Positions 1 through 16,100 of a stretch of 64,000 nucleotides of DNA are shown in pieces. Origin of the DNA: Dryobates pubescens (taxonomy: Eukaryota; Chordata; Aves; Piciformes; Picidae). Both the position numbers and the translations under genes were made by a program. The DNA is taken from positions 15,854,453 to 15,918,452 of the forward strand of contig NC_071634.1 of NCBI RefSeq assembly GCF_014839835.1, written 5' to 3'. Below the pieces are notes generated by a model that saw only the letters and a list, made by a program, of their open reading frames with translations, ran no database searches and had not been told where the DNA came from. Every line of letters starts with the position of its first letter. Position 1 is the first letter of the stretch.

Positions 1-192
1 CCACGGGTGCCAGTAGCCACCGACCCCTGAGACCCCACCACAGCCCGAGCTACCAGGCTTCGGCAGCGGCTCAAGGAGAGCCCGGGCGAGGAGGGTTGGG
101 AGGGCAGCAGCTACCGGGGACCAGCCCACCGGGCACCGGAAGAGACAGAGGGATGGGGGCGGATGCGGGCACCCCGCTTTTATTGCACAGAG
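1..192. other. 3' flank of CCDC142
   Basis: This stretch follows the CCDC142 stop codon on the minus strand. The minus-strand poly(A) signal AATAAA lies at 179-184, only about 8 bases past the stop. The remaining 170 bases are GC-rich, with one CTTCCGG ETS-like motif near 134-140 on the minus strand, and could be the promoter side of the next gene. I could not recognise any coding exon. Human synteny would put MRPL53 and MOGS on this side. Confidence 0.4.
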
Positions 193-3100
193 TCAGGTCT
201 CGGGGTTGTTGCCCACGCAGGGCAACCCGGGCACACGCCAGCGCCGCGCCCGGTTGAGCCGCAGCGACAGCCACTGCTGCTGGCTGCCAGACAAATAGGA
301 CTCGGGAACGCCGCTGCGCAGCCGCACACCGGCATCCGACGGGGGCGGCCCCACCTGGGGGGCCACTGCTGCTGCATCCAGGGTGTCGAGGCCGTGGAGG
401 GCATCGGTGCCTGGCTCCTGCGGGTGGGCACCCTCATCTGAGCCTGGTCAAGGAGAGGGTTTGGAGTTGGGAGGGAGACAGGAGTCAGAGGAGGCTGTCC
501 CTGGCCCTATCCGTGTTCCCAGTGCTCCATCCCAGCCCCATCCTCATCACATTACCTCTTCCTATCCCCATCCCACTCCTGATCCTATTCATATTCCCAT
601 CCCTGTCACTGTCCCCATCCCCACCGTCCCATTTCCCGTCCCTGTCCCGGTCCTCATCCCCCGAACCCATTGTCTGACCCTTGCCCCCATCTCCATCATT
701 CCTGGTGCCGTCTCTGTCCCCACCATCCCCACCCCAATGCTCTCCCCTCACCCCATCCCCGCCGTGCCCATCACCCCCATTCCCGTCCTGTCTCACAGCA
801 GCGGCGCAGGTTGTGCCAGGGCCGCGGTGCCCCGCCGGCGGTGCCCCCGGGCTGCTGCAGGAGGCAGAGGATGGCACCATCCATCTGCTGGAAGACACGG
901 AGGGCGAGCAGGGCCTGCCGGGTCTCGGGGGCCAGCCCGTAGCGCTCCGAGGCCACCAGCTCCCGCACCAGCTCGAAGTCCTGCCGCAGCTGCAGGGCTC
1001 CCTGCAGGCTGGAGACGCTGGTGGTTGGCATCGCGGCCACACTGGCACCGCCCCGGTGCCAGCCTGACCCCACCCTGGGCACCGTACCTGAACTTGATCC
1101 TCTGGGCTAGGATATGGTCCATCCAGGCTTCCAGGAAGGCTGTGGTGACCCGTGCCAGGGCGGGTGCCTGGGCATCACGGGGCAGCAGCTGGGCACCCTG
1201 CAGCACCTGGCCCAGCACTGCCTGCGCTGCCGCTGCCGCGTAGGCGCTGGGTGAGCTGGGCAGGTCTGCGGGGACAAGAGGACACAGGGGGATGCCCGCT
1301 CAGCCCTGGCCGTGGCACCGCTCGCAGCACTGCCCGTGCCACCGCGGCACTCAAACGCACCGGGGCGCAGGCCAACCCGCCAGTGCTTGCCCAATGGCAT
1401 CGTCTGATCGAAGATCTCAGCTGACATCCGCTTGCAGTCCGTGGAGAACATCTTCAGCACATCCCCCGAGAAGAGCTAGGGACACAGCAGGGAAAACCAG
1501 GGTGGCACCAACAGCACCCAGTGTCTCCCAAGCATGGCACCGCATGGCACCAGCCAGCTCCTGGAGCTGCCACCAACCACGCTCGGGCTGTACCTGGATG
1601 CTGGTGGCCACGGAGTGAAGCTGCTGGCAGAGCTGGAGCTCCCAGGGGGACGGTGAGGTGAGGGGGCGGTCCAGGGTGTTGGGGGACAGCCCTGGGTGGG
1701 TGTCCCCAGGCACTGGGAAGGTCTCTCTCACCAGCAGCACCAGCTTGTCAGTCTCTGTCTTCAGCAGCTGGAGGCAAGAGGGGAGCGGAAGCCAGTCCCA
1801 CAGAGAGCCTCATGGCCAGCCCCAAGGCCAAGCCCACGGCCAGCCTCACAGCCCAGCCTTGGCAGGGTGGGAGCTGATCTCAAAGGCTGCTCCCCACCCC
1901 ACACACTGCCTCCCACATACCTGCAGGTCCCCCTGGGTGACGATGAGGAACTGGGGCAGTGCCCAGGCTGACAAATACCTGCAGGCTCTGCTCATCAGCC
2001 ACCAGCAGCTGGCCTGGGCTGTGGCCACGCACCGAGACAGGACCTGCAGCCGCGGGCAGGACTGGCCCGAGGGGTGGCCTGCAGAGTAAGGGGGTTCAGA
2101 CCAGAGGAGACCCCCAGGCCCTAATCCCACCCCATCCCATCCCTCTGCTCGCAGGGCAGCCCCTTGAGACCCCCACCCCTTCTCTGTCCCTCTGCTCACC
2201 AGGCAGTATCTGTAGGCAGTGCAAGGCCAGGGTCAGCCCTGGGTAGAGCCGCTGCAGGCACCATCCTGTCCGGCTCCGCACCGGCCCTGCCGCCGGTACC
2301 GGCCCCGGTTCCCCAGAGCAGGGATCCGACAGCGCCGAGCCCAGGGCATGGCAGAAGTCTGGAGGAGGACATGGTCAGTGGCATTGGTCAGTGGCATGGG
2401 GGCAGCAACCCCACACTACCTGCCCACATCCTGCACCTCACGGCCCACGCACCCCTCCACACCCTGCAGCCCCCCCACCTCATACCCTCCATCCTTCACA
2501 CCCTGTGCCCTGCATCATGTACCCCACAGTCCACACCCAGCACCCCATATTCTACATCCCCTGTGCCCCATACCTCACCCCACATCCTGCATCACACTAT
2601 CCCAATGCTGCACCCCATGTCCCACACCATGTACCCCACAACCGAGACCTCACACCCCACTACCCCATACCCTGCACCCCATGTCCTGGATACCATATCT
2701 CACACCTCCACCTTATACCCCAGACCCCAAATTTTGCACCCCACATCCTGCAACCCCGTTACCCTACGCCCTGTACATTGTACCCACAAGCCCCCACTCC
2801 TTGTGCCCCCCAGCCCTACCTCCCCTTACCACTATCCCAGCTCCGGAGAACACCCTGGCAGAGCAGCCTCAGGCAGAGCCACCCCAGCTCCTCTTCACAC
2901 TCCTGGGGCACGCCAGCTGCGGGGGCAAAGAGTCAGGGGCTGGTGGCAGCACCCCACAGCAGTGGTGCCACTGGAGACATCCCAGGGAGCCACCCCTCAC
3001 TCCCACCAGCCCACTGCAGCCCCCACGTACCCCTGGCAAGCGCCTGGCTCATCTCCCTTGCCGTGGCCACGCTGCTGCCCGTGGGGCAGTGAGGCAGCCC

Positions 3101-4857
3101 CAGCCAGTGGCCCAGGGCAGTGCCGGTGGCCCCCCAGAAGAGCCGTCGGTACCGGGTGTGCAGGGCCTCGGCAGCGGGTGCCCAGGACGCATCCAGCCAC
3201 CGCACCGACTTCCAACCGGCAGAGCTGGGCCTGCTGCCTGCGTCCATGCCCACCAGCTCCGGCAGCTTGGGGCTGGGTGTCAGCGGCTTCTCTTGGCTGG
3301 GCCCATGGAGGACATGGTACCAGAGGGTGTTGGTGGAGGCCACCAGCACCCCCAGGATGTGGCCCATCAGCTCCTCATCCTCCTTGCACAGCTCCTGCAG
3401 CTCCCTGGTGAAGCCCAGTCTGGAAGTCTCCATGCCCGCCACAGCACCACGCTCCGGAGGCCAAGGCACCACCACGTCCTCCCAGCAGGTGTGTTCCGCC
3501 ACGTCCCGTGGCTGCAGGAGGGGTTGGAGCCGTTTAGCCGCCAGCTGTCCCCGCTCAGCGGCCAGGATCTCCAGCACCTTTGCCGCAGGGAAGGTGCAGG
3601 AGGGGTCACCAGCGGCACCACAGCTGCCAGCGGTGCCCATCTCCAGGGCCAGGTCTCCCACGACGCGGTTGTAGATCTCAATGCCCTGGAAGAGGTCAGA
3701 CAGCAGCGCCGGGGAAGGGAGTGCCACCACGGTGCCAGCTCGTGCCAGCGCCCGCAGCTGCGCCTCGATGCGCCGCTCGGCCAGCCCCGCCGCGGCCAGC
3801 GCTGGCAGCACCAGTGCCCGCCGCATGTGCGCCACTGACTCGTGGCGGCGCAGCAGCAGCGGCCGCAGCCACGGGTCCCCTGCAATCCGCCGCCGCAGCC
3901 CGCTCCAGTGCCCAGCGTGAGTCCGCAGCTCCTGGCACAGCTCCCGCAGCGGCTGCTCGGCTCCCGGTTCCCCTGCCAGCGGCTCCGGTAGCGCCATGAG
4001 CCGGCGGAGAAAGTCAGAGGTGGCCTTCAGGCGCCGGCTGTAGTCACGGGCGAGGCGCAGGAGGTGGCGGTGCTGCAGGAGGGCATGAAGGGCAGCGCCA
4101 CGCTCAGCTACACGTGGGTGCACCGGGTGGTAGGTGAAGGCAGTGGCTCCGACGTCGCCTGGCTGGTGCCGCACGTGGCCGTGGAAGGTCTCGGTGCGGG
4201 GGTCCTCCCAGATGCAGAGGCAGCGGCGCAGCCCCGGGAAGCTGTGCTCCAGCGGGGCCACAAAGGCTGGTGCTTCCTCCTCATCCTCGTCCTCGCTGCC
4301 GTCGTTACTGCGCTGCCGGGCCCGGGGCATCAGGCGACGCAGGCTGGGGGTGACACAGCTCCGCAGCATGGCCTCAGCCCTCTGCAGTGAGCGGGCCAGG
4401 CCCCCCAGGGAGCTGCCGCCTGTAGAGACAGAGACCCTTAGTGGGGGCAAGGCAGGCGGGGACCTCCTGCCCGTGCCTACCCTGGCTCTGCTCTGGTGGC
4501 CAGAGGAGACAAGGGGATAGCCGCAGCGCTCTGGTCACACCGGCATTGCCAGAGCTGGTGTCGGAGCCTACTGACAGTCCCCAGACCCTAACGCCTAGGG
4601 AGACCCAGATCTCCCAGGGAGCCCCCAGACCCCTCCAGCAGAGGACTCATCCTACGGGCTGCTCTTGCTCGGGTACCATTAACACTCGCATCCGTGTCAC
4701 ACTTCAGTTATCCATTAATTACGCAGCTTCACTGCCCACTCCCCAGGCCCTGCTCACTCCTCACCTGTCTCAGGCGAATCCCCGCGGGCAGCTCCATCAC
4801 CCGGGGGCTGGAGGAGGAGGAGAAGGAGTCCGCTGAGCCCGGCGCCGTCGCCATCAT
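193..4857 (-). CDS. CCDC142: CCDC142, coiled-coil domain containing protein 142
   Basis: Ten coding exons (minus, 5' to 3'): 4857-4758, 4419-3031, 2916-2830, 2358-2200, 2078-1921, 1767-1594, 1475-1361, 1265-1088, 1008-797 and 437-193. They sum to 2817 nt, 938 residues, with all joints in phase. Recognition rests on resemblance to human CCDC142 as I recall it: WMDHILAQRIKF and FSLQGALQLRQDF, the FQQMDGAILCLLQQP stretch, and a C-terminus PESYLSGSQQQWLSL ending in NNPET. The 1389-nt second exon carries most of the helical part and an acidic EDEDEEE patch. Exon 1 has two donors; only the downstream one (GTGAGC at 4757) keeps the frame, the other (GTGAGG at 4764) does not. Function is poorly known in the family. 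It is head-to-head with TTC31, as in mammals. The short exon 1 and the 1594-1767 exon (which could instead hold a small intron) are the least certain parts. Confidence 0.9.
438..796. repeat. Pyrimidine-rich low-complexity intron of CCDC142
   Basis: The last CCDC142 intron holds degenerate CCCCATCCC-type repeats between about 520 and 790 (plus strand), with variations on cccatccc and ctgtcccc. No coding signal was seen. Confidence 0.6.
2390..2829. repeat. Degenerate CACCCCATACCCTGCA tandem repeat in CCDC142 intron
   Basis: The intron between the 2830-2916 and 2200-2358 exons is built of imperfect short units containing cacccca and catcctgcac in varied spacing. It is C and A rich on the plus strand. 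Long plus-strand open frames through it are compositional and not genes. Confidence 0.6.
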
Positions 4858-5660
4858 CTATCTAGGAGGGGACCGGCAAGGAGTCAGTACAGCCCGCTTT
4901 GGGTGGGCTAGCGGAGAGGGGCGTGACCGTCATGACGTGACCGCGCCCCCCCGGCCACGCCCCTCTTCCAAACCACGCCCCCTCGGCGGTTGTCACGGAG
5001 ACGCTGAGAGCGGCCTTGGGCCCGGTGCCGGCGCTCAGTAGAGGAATCGCCGCTCCCAGCCGGGCGCCGGCACCGGGCCCAAGGCTTAAGCGGTTTCTCC
5101 TTGTCCGCTCAGGGCCTCACCTTCATGCAGGTCTCCCCGCCGCGACGCTCAGGGCCGCCGTCCTCCATGCTGGGCCATCCCCGGGGGCGACGGGAGGAAA
5201 TAGGCTTAGGCCGCGCCCCGCCTTAATCCGGAGGAACGGGCAGGGCTTGACCTGCCAAGAGGTCAGAGCCTCGGTGCCCGGTGTCCTGAGCAGCGGCAGG
5301 CATCCGTGCTCTGAGCGCAGGAGGGCAATGCCAGAGGGGTCACGGAGCCCCGCTGCTGCTCGGTACGGGCCTCACGGGCCGCCGTCCTGCCCGCACCCAA
5401 CATGGTGGGCAGGCAAGCCTCAGCCGGCTCACTGCCCCACTTCCGGTTCAGGCGCGCCCCACTTCCCGTCCACGCCGAGACCTACTTCCGGTTTTTCTGT
5501 GCCCCACTTCCTCCGCGTCCGGGTTGGGCGGCCCAGGGTGATGCGGAGAGTGGACGGGACGCCGGAGTCGGCCGGATCGAGCCTCAACTCCTTTAGGCTC
5601 AGGGTCGCCCCCGCCGCCTGCCCCTGGGGCTGCGTGCTCGGGCCTGAGGGTTGGAGCGAC
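4858..5660. promoter_or_regulatory. Bidirectional CpG-rich promoter region of CCDC142 and TTC31
   Basis: The interval separates the divergent starts of CCDC142 (minus) and TTC31 (plus). A CRE-like TGACGTGA lies at 4933-4940 beside a CGTCATGACG palindrome (4928-4937). A perfect 22-bp inverted repeat spans 5013-5085. Four ACTTCC-type ETS motifs lie between about 5437 and 5515, two of them full ACTTCCGG, close to the likely TTC31 start. A donor-like site near 5661 (GACG|GTACGG), a possible non-coding exon at about 5907-5967 and the ATG exon starting near 6054 suggest two 5'-UTR introns for TTC31. The exact start sites cannot be read. Confidence 0.6.
5013..5085. repeat. Perfect 22-bp inverted repeat with 29-bp spacer
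   Basis: The left arm 5013-5034 begins GCCTTGGGCCCGG; the right arm 5064-5085 is its exact reverse complement. The 29-bp spacer is 5035-5063. The structure could form a GC-rich hairpin or a paired binding site. It sits between the two divergent gene starts. Confidence 0.9.
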
Positions 5661-6073
5661 GGTACGGGGCGGGAGGCACTCGGGGGGGGGGGGGGTCCCG
5701 AAGCCACGGGAGCCGCGCTGTGAGGTGGGCTGGGGCTGCTCGCCAGTCTGGATCTCGGTGGAGCGCGGGGCTTAGCGGGGCTGGAGGGGCGGTGGGGCGG
5801 GGAGGGGCCTGTGCCCGGTCCCGCCCCGATCCCGCCCCGATCCCGCCCCGGTGCTGTGGTTTCAGTTTCGTTTCTGCCCGTTCACGGCTGGCTTCTCTTC
5901 TCGCAGCGCCCTTCTGTCCCCTGCACCGTCCACCGGGCGCCGCCGAGGCCGCGCACAGCCTGTGGCAGGTACGTGGGGACCTGGGGAGCGGCGGCGGTTG
6001 CTCCGGTCTGGTCCCTCCCCTTCAGCTCCGGGTGACGCCGCCGGTCGCCTCCAGCGCGGTGAACCGAAGCGCT

Positions 6074-10989
<4,916 letters not shown>

Positions 10990-11089
10990 GGGTTGTGCCC
11001 ACTATGGGACTGGAGGCCCCAGTGGGTGCCCACCCTGCAGTTCCCAGTGGAAAGGGCAGGGCTGGGGAAGTTATTCCCCAATCCTTTGG

Positions 11090-11125
11090 GGGTTTGTACA
11101 GGTTTGGGGTTTTGTAATAAAGATG
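11090..11125 (+). terminator. TTC31 poly(A) signal
   Basis: AATAAA at about 11117 follows a G/T-rich stretch and ends the TTC31 3' UTR roughly 130-170 bases after the stop codon. Confidence 0.8.
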
Positions 11126-11274
11126 AGAATGAGCACGGATATCTGCCTGTCCCATCCCCTCCTGCTCACCCTGTGTCACTTTCCCACGTGGGGACGGCCT
11201 GGCACGTCTCCTGCAGTGTCCCCAAGCAGCGGGGAGGGACAGGAGCAGGGGGGGCCTCTGGGTCCCCAGCTCCC

Positions 11275-11480
11275 CCATAATGTCATTTGCCGGTGGCAAG
11301 GAGATGACAGGCAGGTGACAGGCAGCCCATCAACTGGAATTGGATTAATATGCAAATGGCTGTAGGGGGTGGGGGGGGCTCGGGAGGCAGTGGGTAATTA
11401 ATCACTCGTTAAAAGAAATTAATACCAACAGCGGCGGTTGTCGGGAACCAGCCGCTGGGTTAATCAGCTGGAAAATTGGG
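11275..11480. promoter_or_regulatory. Candidate conserved non-coding element between TTC31 and LBX2
   Basis: An A/T-rich island in GC-rich DNA holds several homeodomain-type cores: ggattaatatgcaaat (octamer-like ATGCAAAT near 11349), gtaattaatcactcgttaa and aaattaatacc. No open frame or repeat explains it. Proximity to LBX2 suggests an enhancer; conservation was not tested. Confidence 0.45.
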
Positions 11481-12530
11481 AGAGGGAGAGGTGGGGGGTG
11501 GGGGGGTGGGGGGCACTGGGCCCCACGGAGCCACCCCTTGAGCCACTGCCCTGGGGCCATGGGGACGGGGAGAGGCCACCCTGGCTGCGAGAGGCATCTC
11601 GGTGTCACCTGGAGGAGACGAGAGGGCTGGGGGGTGGGGGGGCATCTGGGGGGTTGTCTGCCCCGGGTGGGGGTGTGGGGTGCTGGGGTTGCTGTGTGGG
11701 CTCGAGTGGGGTGAGGGAAGGCAGGCTACAGAGTGACATGGCTTGGAGTGACAGGAGCTGAAGGGTGACAGGGGGAGGCTGGGGACTGCTGAGCCCGGAG
11801 GGGTCCCAGGCACTGGGGTGGGGGGGGCACTATCAGTCCCTCCTAATCTTCCCCCCCCCCCTTACCGTGTCCCTGCCTGGGGGGGGGTCTCTGCACCGAG
11901 TGATAGGGGGTTTGCAACCCACTCTTCTCATCCCCCCGATGGCTCCCCCCGCGGGCAGTAAGGCTGGGGTGAGGCAGCCCGAGGGGGTTGGGGGGCCACT
12001 CTACCTGTCAAATTCAACGCCACCACAGCCCCACCCGGGGCTGCTCAAAGGCACTTTCAGTTATATTTCTCCCCTCCCCCCTTTCCCACCCCCCCACCCC
12101 CCCCCCCCCAGGCGGGCGGCTGCGGCTTGGGGGGAGGGGCAGGACAATGCAATTAAACCGGAGACGAAACCCGGGGGGGGGAATCTGGGGAGGGAGCTGC
12201 TCTGCCTTCGGATCCTCGCACTGCTGTAATCACATCAGCGGGGGGAGGGGCAACGGCGGAAAGGGGGGTCGCAGAGCTGCGGGGACAGGAAAGGACCCGC
12301 GGGACCCCCGGCAACTGCCCCAGACATCCCCCGCTCTTCTGGCAGCACCCTCACCCCCTCTGCCGCCCGTCCCCGCCGCCTCCGGGCCCTGCGGCACCGG
12401 GCTGCGGGTCCGTGATGGAGCCGCTCACCAACGCGGGGGCAGGAGGGGTGTCTTCCCGCACACCCCCCGCACCCGCGGGACTCCTCCCTGCCGACACCCC
12501 CCCCCCCCGCTCATCAGAAAGTGACATCAA
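11480..12530. other. G-run-rich spacer between TTC31 and LBX2
   Basis: Non-coding. Dense G runs on the plus strand at 11490-11720 (G-quadruplex-like spacing), C runs near 11850-11870 and 12090-12112, and CpG-rich sequence from 12100. No gene or repeat family recognised. Confidence 0.5.
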
Positions 12531-12539
12531 CGCTTATCC

Positions 12540-12590
12540 AGCAATGACGTCATGAGGACATGACGTCACGAGGGGCGGTTAGGTGACGCT
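12540..12590. promoter_or_regulatory. Paired full CRE/ATF sites
   Basis: Two perfect TGACGTCA palindromes at 12545-12552 and 12561-12568, 16 bp start to start, followed by a half-site-like GGTGACGC near 12582. They lie about 0.55 kb beyond the LBX2 stop codon. A cAMP/ATF-responsive enhancer or an unannotated promoter would fit. Confidence 0.5.
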
Positions 12591-12828
12591 TTCCCCTCCC
12601 CGAGGGAACCCTCCTGCTCTCGGAAGCGGGGGGCACGGCGCAGCCCAGGGACCACCATGATGGGAGATGGGGCTCAGGCGGGCCTGCCGGGGGGTGGTGT
12701 CTCTGGTGTCCTATGTTTCCCCTCCTCCGCGGCCGGGTCAGTGGCAGAGCGCAGGCTGTCCGTCTGTCGGACTGTCCGGCTGTGCCCCCCCAGCCACTCC
12801 GCGCTCCGTGATAACGTGTCGCCTTTAT

Positions 12829-13106
12829 TCCAAATATTTACAGCCGGCCCGGGCCTCCCCGAACTTTACCCCCACCCCTCCCCCCTCCATGCCCCGGTTC
12901 TAGGGGCGACACGGTAGAAAATAACGTTAAAAATATTAAAAAACCAAACAGAACAAAAAGAGAAAAAAAGAAAGAAACAAGAAAGAAAGACAACAAAAAA
13001 CCGCGAAGGAATTGCACCAAATCCGCCGGGGCGGAGCGGGGAGCTCGGTCAGTCTTGGTGCCGGCTCAGGACCCCCCTACCCCGGGCATCCCCCTCCCCG
13101 CGCCTG
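12829..13106 (-). terminator. LBX2 3' UTR and poly(A) signal
   Basis: On the minus strand the LBX2 stop is followed by a T-rich 3' UTR (12905-13000, rich in TTTCTTTC and TTTTTG) and an AATAAA near 12832-12837. The T-rich tract contrasts with the surrounding GC-rich DNA. Confidence 0.7.
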
Positions 13107-16100
13107 TCAGTCCCCCACGTCGATCTCTTCCTCTGAGAGCTCGGCGGGGCCGGTGGCGGGGGGGGTAGTAGTGGGCGGTGGGCGCGGGGGGGGGTCGGGC
13201 ATCGCGGCCAGCTGCCGGAGAGCGGCGGGGGGCAGCGCCCTCAGCGAGGCCACGTCGGCGCGGAGCTCCTCCAGGTCCCTCTTGAGCTTGGCCCGCCGGT
13301 TCTGGAACCAGGTGATGACCTGCGCGGTGCTGAGCGCCAGCCGCGCAGCCAGCCCGTCCCGCTCCGCCGGGGACAGGTACTTCTGCCTCAGGAACCGGGC
13401 CTCCAGCTCCCGCAGCTGCTGCGCCGTGAACGCCGTTCGCGACTTGCGACGCTTCTTGCAGGGCGGCCGCGGGCCCGGTGTACCCGGAGGGTCCCGACCT
13501 GCGGGGACAGCGGCGGACGTCAGCGTGCGGGACCGGCACCGAGACTGGAATCAGCTCCCGCGCCCGTACCGATAACAGACTTACACTGGCATTAGTATCC
13601 GTACCCACACCAGCACCACTATCGGTACCTGCAGCTGCACCCACACTAGCACTGCTTCTGGTACTACCCACCATCGGTACCGGGAACTTCATTGCGCCAG
13701 TATCGCTACCCGCATCCACACCAGCTCCGGTACTGGCACTGCCCGGCATCGCTACCGAAAACAGCACAGCATCGGTATCGGTACCCCTGCCCGTGCCGGT
13801 ATCGCACTGGCACTGGCCTGGGTGCACCCGCTTCCACACCGGAACTGCACTGGTACCGGTACCTGCATCCGCACCCGCACTGACACCGGTATCGATATTC
13901 GCGCCCACACCGGCACCACCCCACACCAGCACTGGTACCCGCACTCACACCGGCAGCGGCACCCCAAGCAGCATCGGCCGCGCTGACTCCGGCCAGTCCG
14001 GTCCTGAACCCCTTGCTCAACACCGACCCCACCCAACCGGGAAACGGACCCAGATACAACCGAGCCCAGCCGGGCCGTGCTGAACCAAGCCTGGTTTGCG
14101 AGGCCGAGCTGAGCCGTATCGGGAAGAGCTGAACCGAGCCAAGCCGCGCCCGCCCCAGCTGAGCCTCGCAAAGCAAACCGAGCCCGGCCCTCGGTATGGG
14201 TGGCCCGAGCCTCCTGGCACAGCCCCGCCGCTCCCGCCTGGCTCCGCGACGCTCCGCGGCTGACCCAGTCCCGGCGGAGACACCGCCCGTGTCCGCTCGT
14301 GTCCCGCCGGTCAGTGAACCCGGCCCGCAGCCATGGGCCCGCGCCGGGAGCTGGGAGACACGGCCGGCGCGGCCGGTTCGGGCCGGCGGTACGAAGCACT
14401 GTCGTTCCTCTGAGCCCCGACAGCGCTTTCGCTCAATGATTTTCAGAGTTCCCCATGCTGGCAGCCTGGGGTCCGTGAGGGTCCCTCAGCCCCGGTGCCC
14501 GCCGCCGCTATCGGCACGGCCGCGCCGCAGCACCGGGGCCCGATCCGGGCGTGCTCCGGTGCTCCTGCCGGTGGCGAAGAAACTGCCGGTAAGACGCGGA
14601 TCGCTTCTGACTGCGGAGCCAGTAATGGCCCCGTACCAGTCACGGGGTCCTGGTCCCAGCCCTATCCCTTTACAGCTGCTCTGCTGCCGCCGGGACCGAT
14701 CTGCCTCTCGGTAATGCGGCTCGTGGGGATCTCCGAGGCGCGGGTTGGCGGCAGGTCAGTCTTCGTGTCCCTTGTTACCGGCTCCAGCAACCTTCGCCCT
14801 TGCGGGGTCCCAGTGGCGCTTACCGGCGGCGGAGGCTCCTCTCCTGGGACCCCGACTCACCGGGGCTACAGTCGGGTCTGTCCGCATCTCCCGGTGTCCC
14901 GGCCGCGTCCGTGGGTCCATCCGGCAGCGGGCTTTCACTTCAGCCACGGAGCCGCGACCGTTCTGCTTCTGTCCGTCTGTCCGCCTGGGCAAAGAGGTTT
15001 TTTTTTTACGTTCATCACGGGAGCTGCGCTCGACCCGGCCGCGTCCCTCTGTCCATCCGGTAATGGAGTTTTACACGAATTACAGGAATCTCAGTCTGTC
15101 CCTGTCTGTCCGTGGGTCCCGGTTTGTTCCACCGTTAGCCGCAGGCCTCCGCCTGGTCCTGCCGGTAACGGCTTGGTTTTTCGTTAATTCCGAGAACCCC
15201 GATCGGACGGGCTGTGTCTATCTGTCCGGCCGGTAGCGGGCATTTACCTCAACCTCCAGTCTGTCCCTTGTCTGTCCGTCTGTTCAGCCAGTGAAGGGGT
15301 TTCCCCCCAGCCCGAATCTCCGTTCTGTCCTGGCTCTGTCCTTCTGTCCGCCCCCATAACGGGGATTTTTCATTTACGGCCGCAGCAGTCCGCCGTGTTC
15401 GTCTATCCGTCCCGGTAACGGGGTTCTTTCTTTAATGACCACAGCCCCGCTTCCCGCGCCGTGTCCGTCTGTCTGTCCCGATAACCCGTTTGTGGTTTGT
15501 TGTTGTTTTGGGTTTTTTTCACGTTAATCCCTGGAGCTCCGGTCTGTCCCGGTTCTGTCTGTTTGTCCGACCGGGAAATGGGGTTTTTCGTTAATTCCAG
15601 GAACGCAAATCGCCCGAACGTGTCCGTCTGTCCGGCTACGTAAAGGATTTGTTTCTTTTTCGTTAATCACGGGAGCCCCGTTCCGTCAATCCGTGTCTGC
15701 CTGTCCGTTCGGTAATTACCGGAGGCTGCCCGGGCTGGCCGCGAAAGGGAAGATTTTTTCGTTAGTTCCAGGAACCCGGATCAGCCCGCGTTCGTCGGCC
15801 GGTAACGGGGTTTTCGGTTAATCACGAGGCACGGCTCCGTCTGTCTGTGTCCTTGTGTCAGTCCCATTAAAGGTTTTATTCGTTAACGGCGGGAGCTCCG
15901 CTCTGTCTATCCGTGTCTCCATCCGTGTGAGGGATTTTTAGTCAATCACGGAGCCCCGCTCTGTCTGTCCATGTCCGTCTGTTTGTCCTGGTAAGACTTT
16001 CTTTAGCGTTATCGGCGGTCGCCGCTCTCTGTCCATGTCCGTCTGTCCTCCCGATGGTAGATTTTTGCCAGGGGCGGGCGGCGGAGTCCCTCAGTCCGTC

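Noticed and set aside
1-170. Possible MRPL53 or MOGS coding sequence at the left edge
   Set aside because: Expected from human synteny, but none of the protein sequence I know for either appears in 170 bases.
2164-3838. Long plus-strand open frames (415 and 539 codons)
   Set aside because: They run antisense to well-supported CCDC142 exons and through a low-complexity intron; GC composition explains them.
15000-16100. Possible CRISPR-like array
   Set aside because: Units are degenerate with no constant repeat and unique spacers, and the genome is vertebrate.
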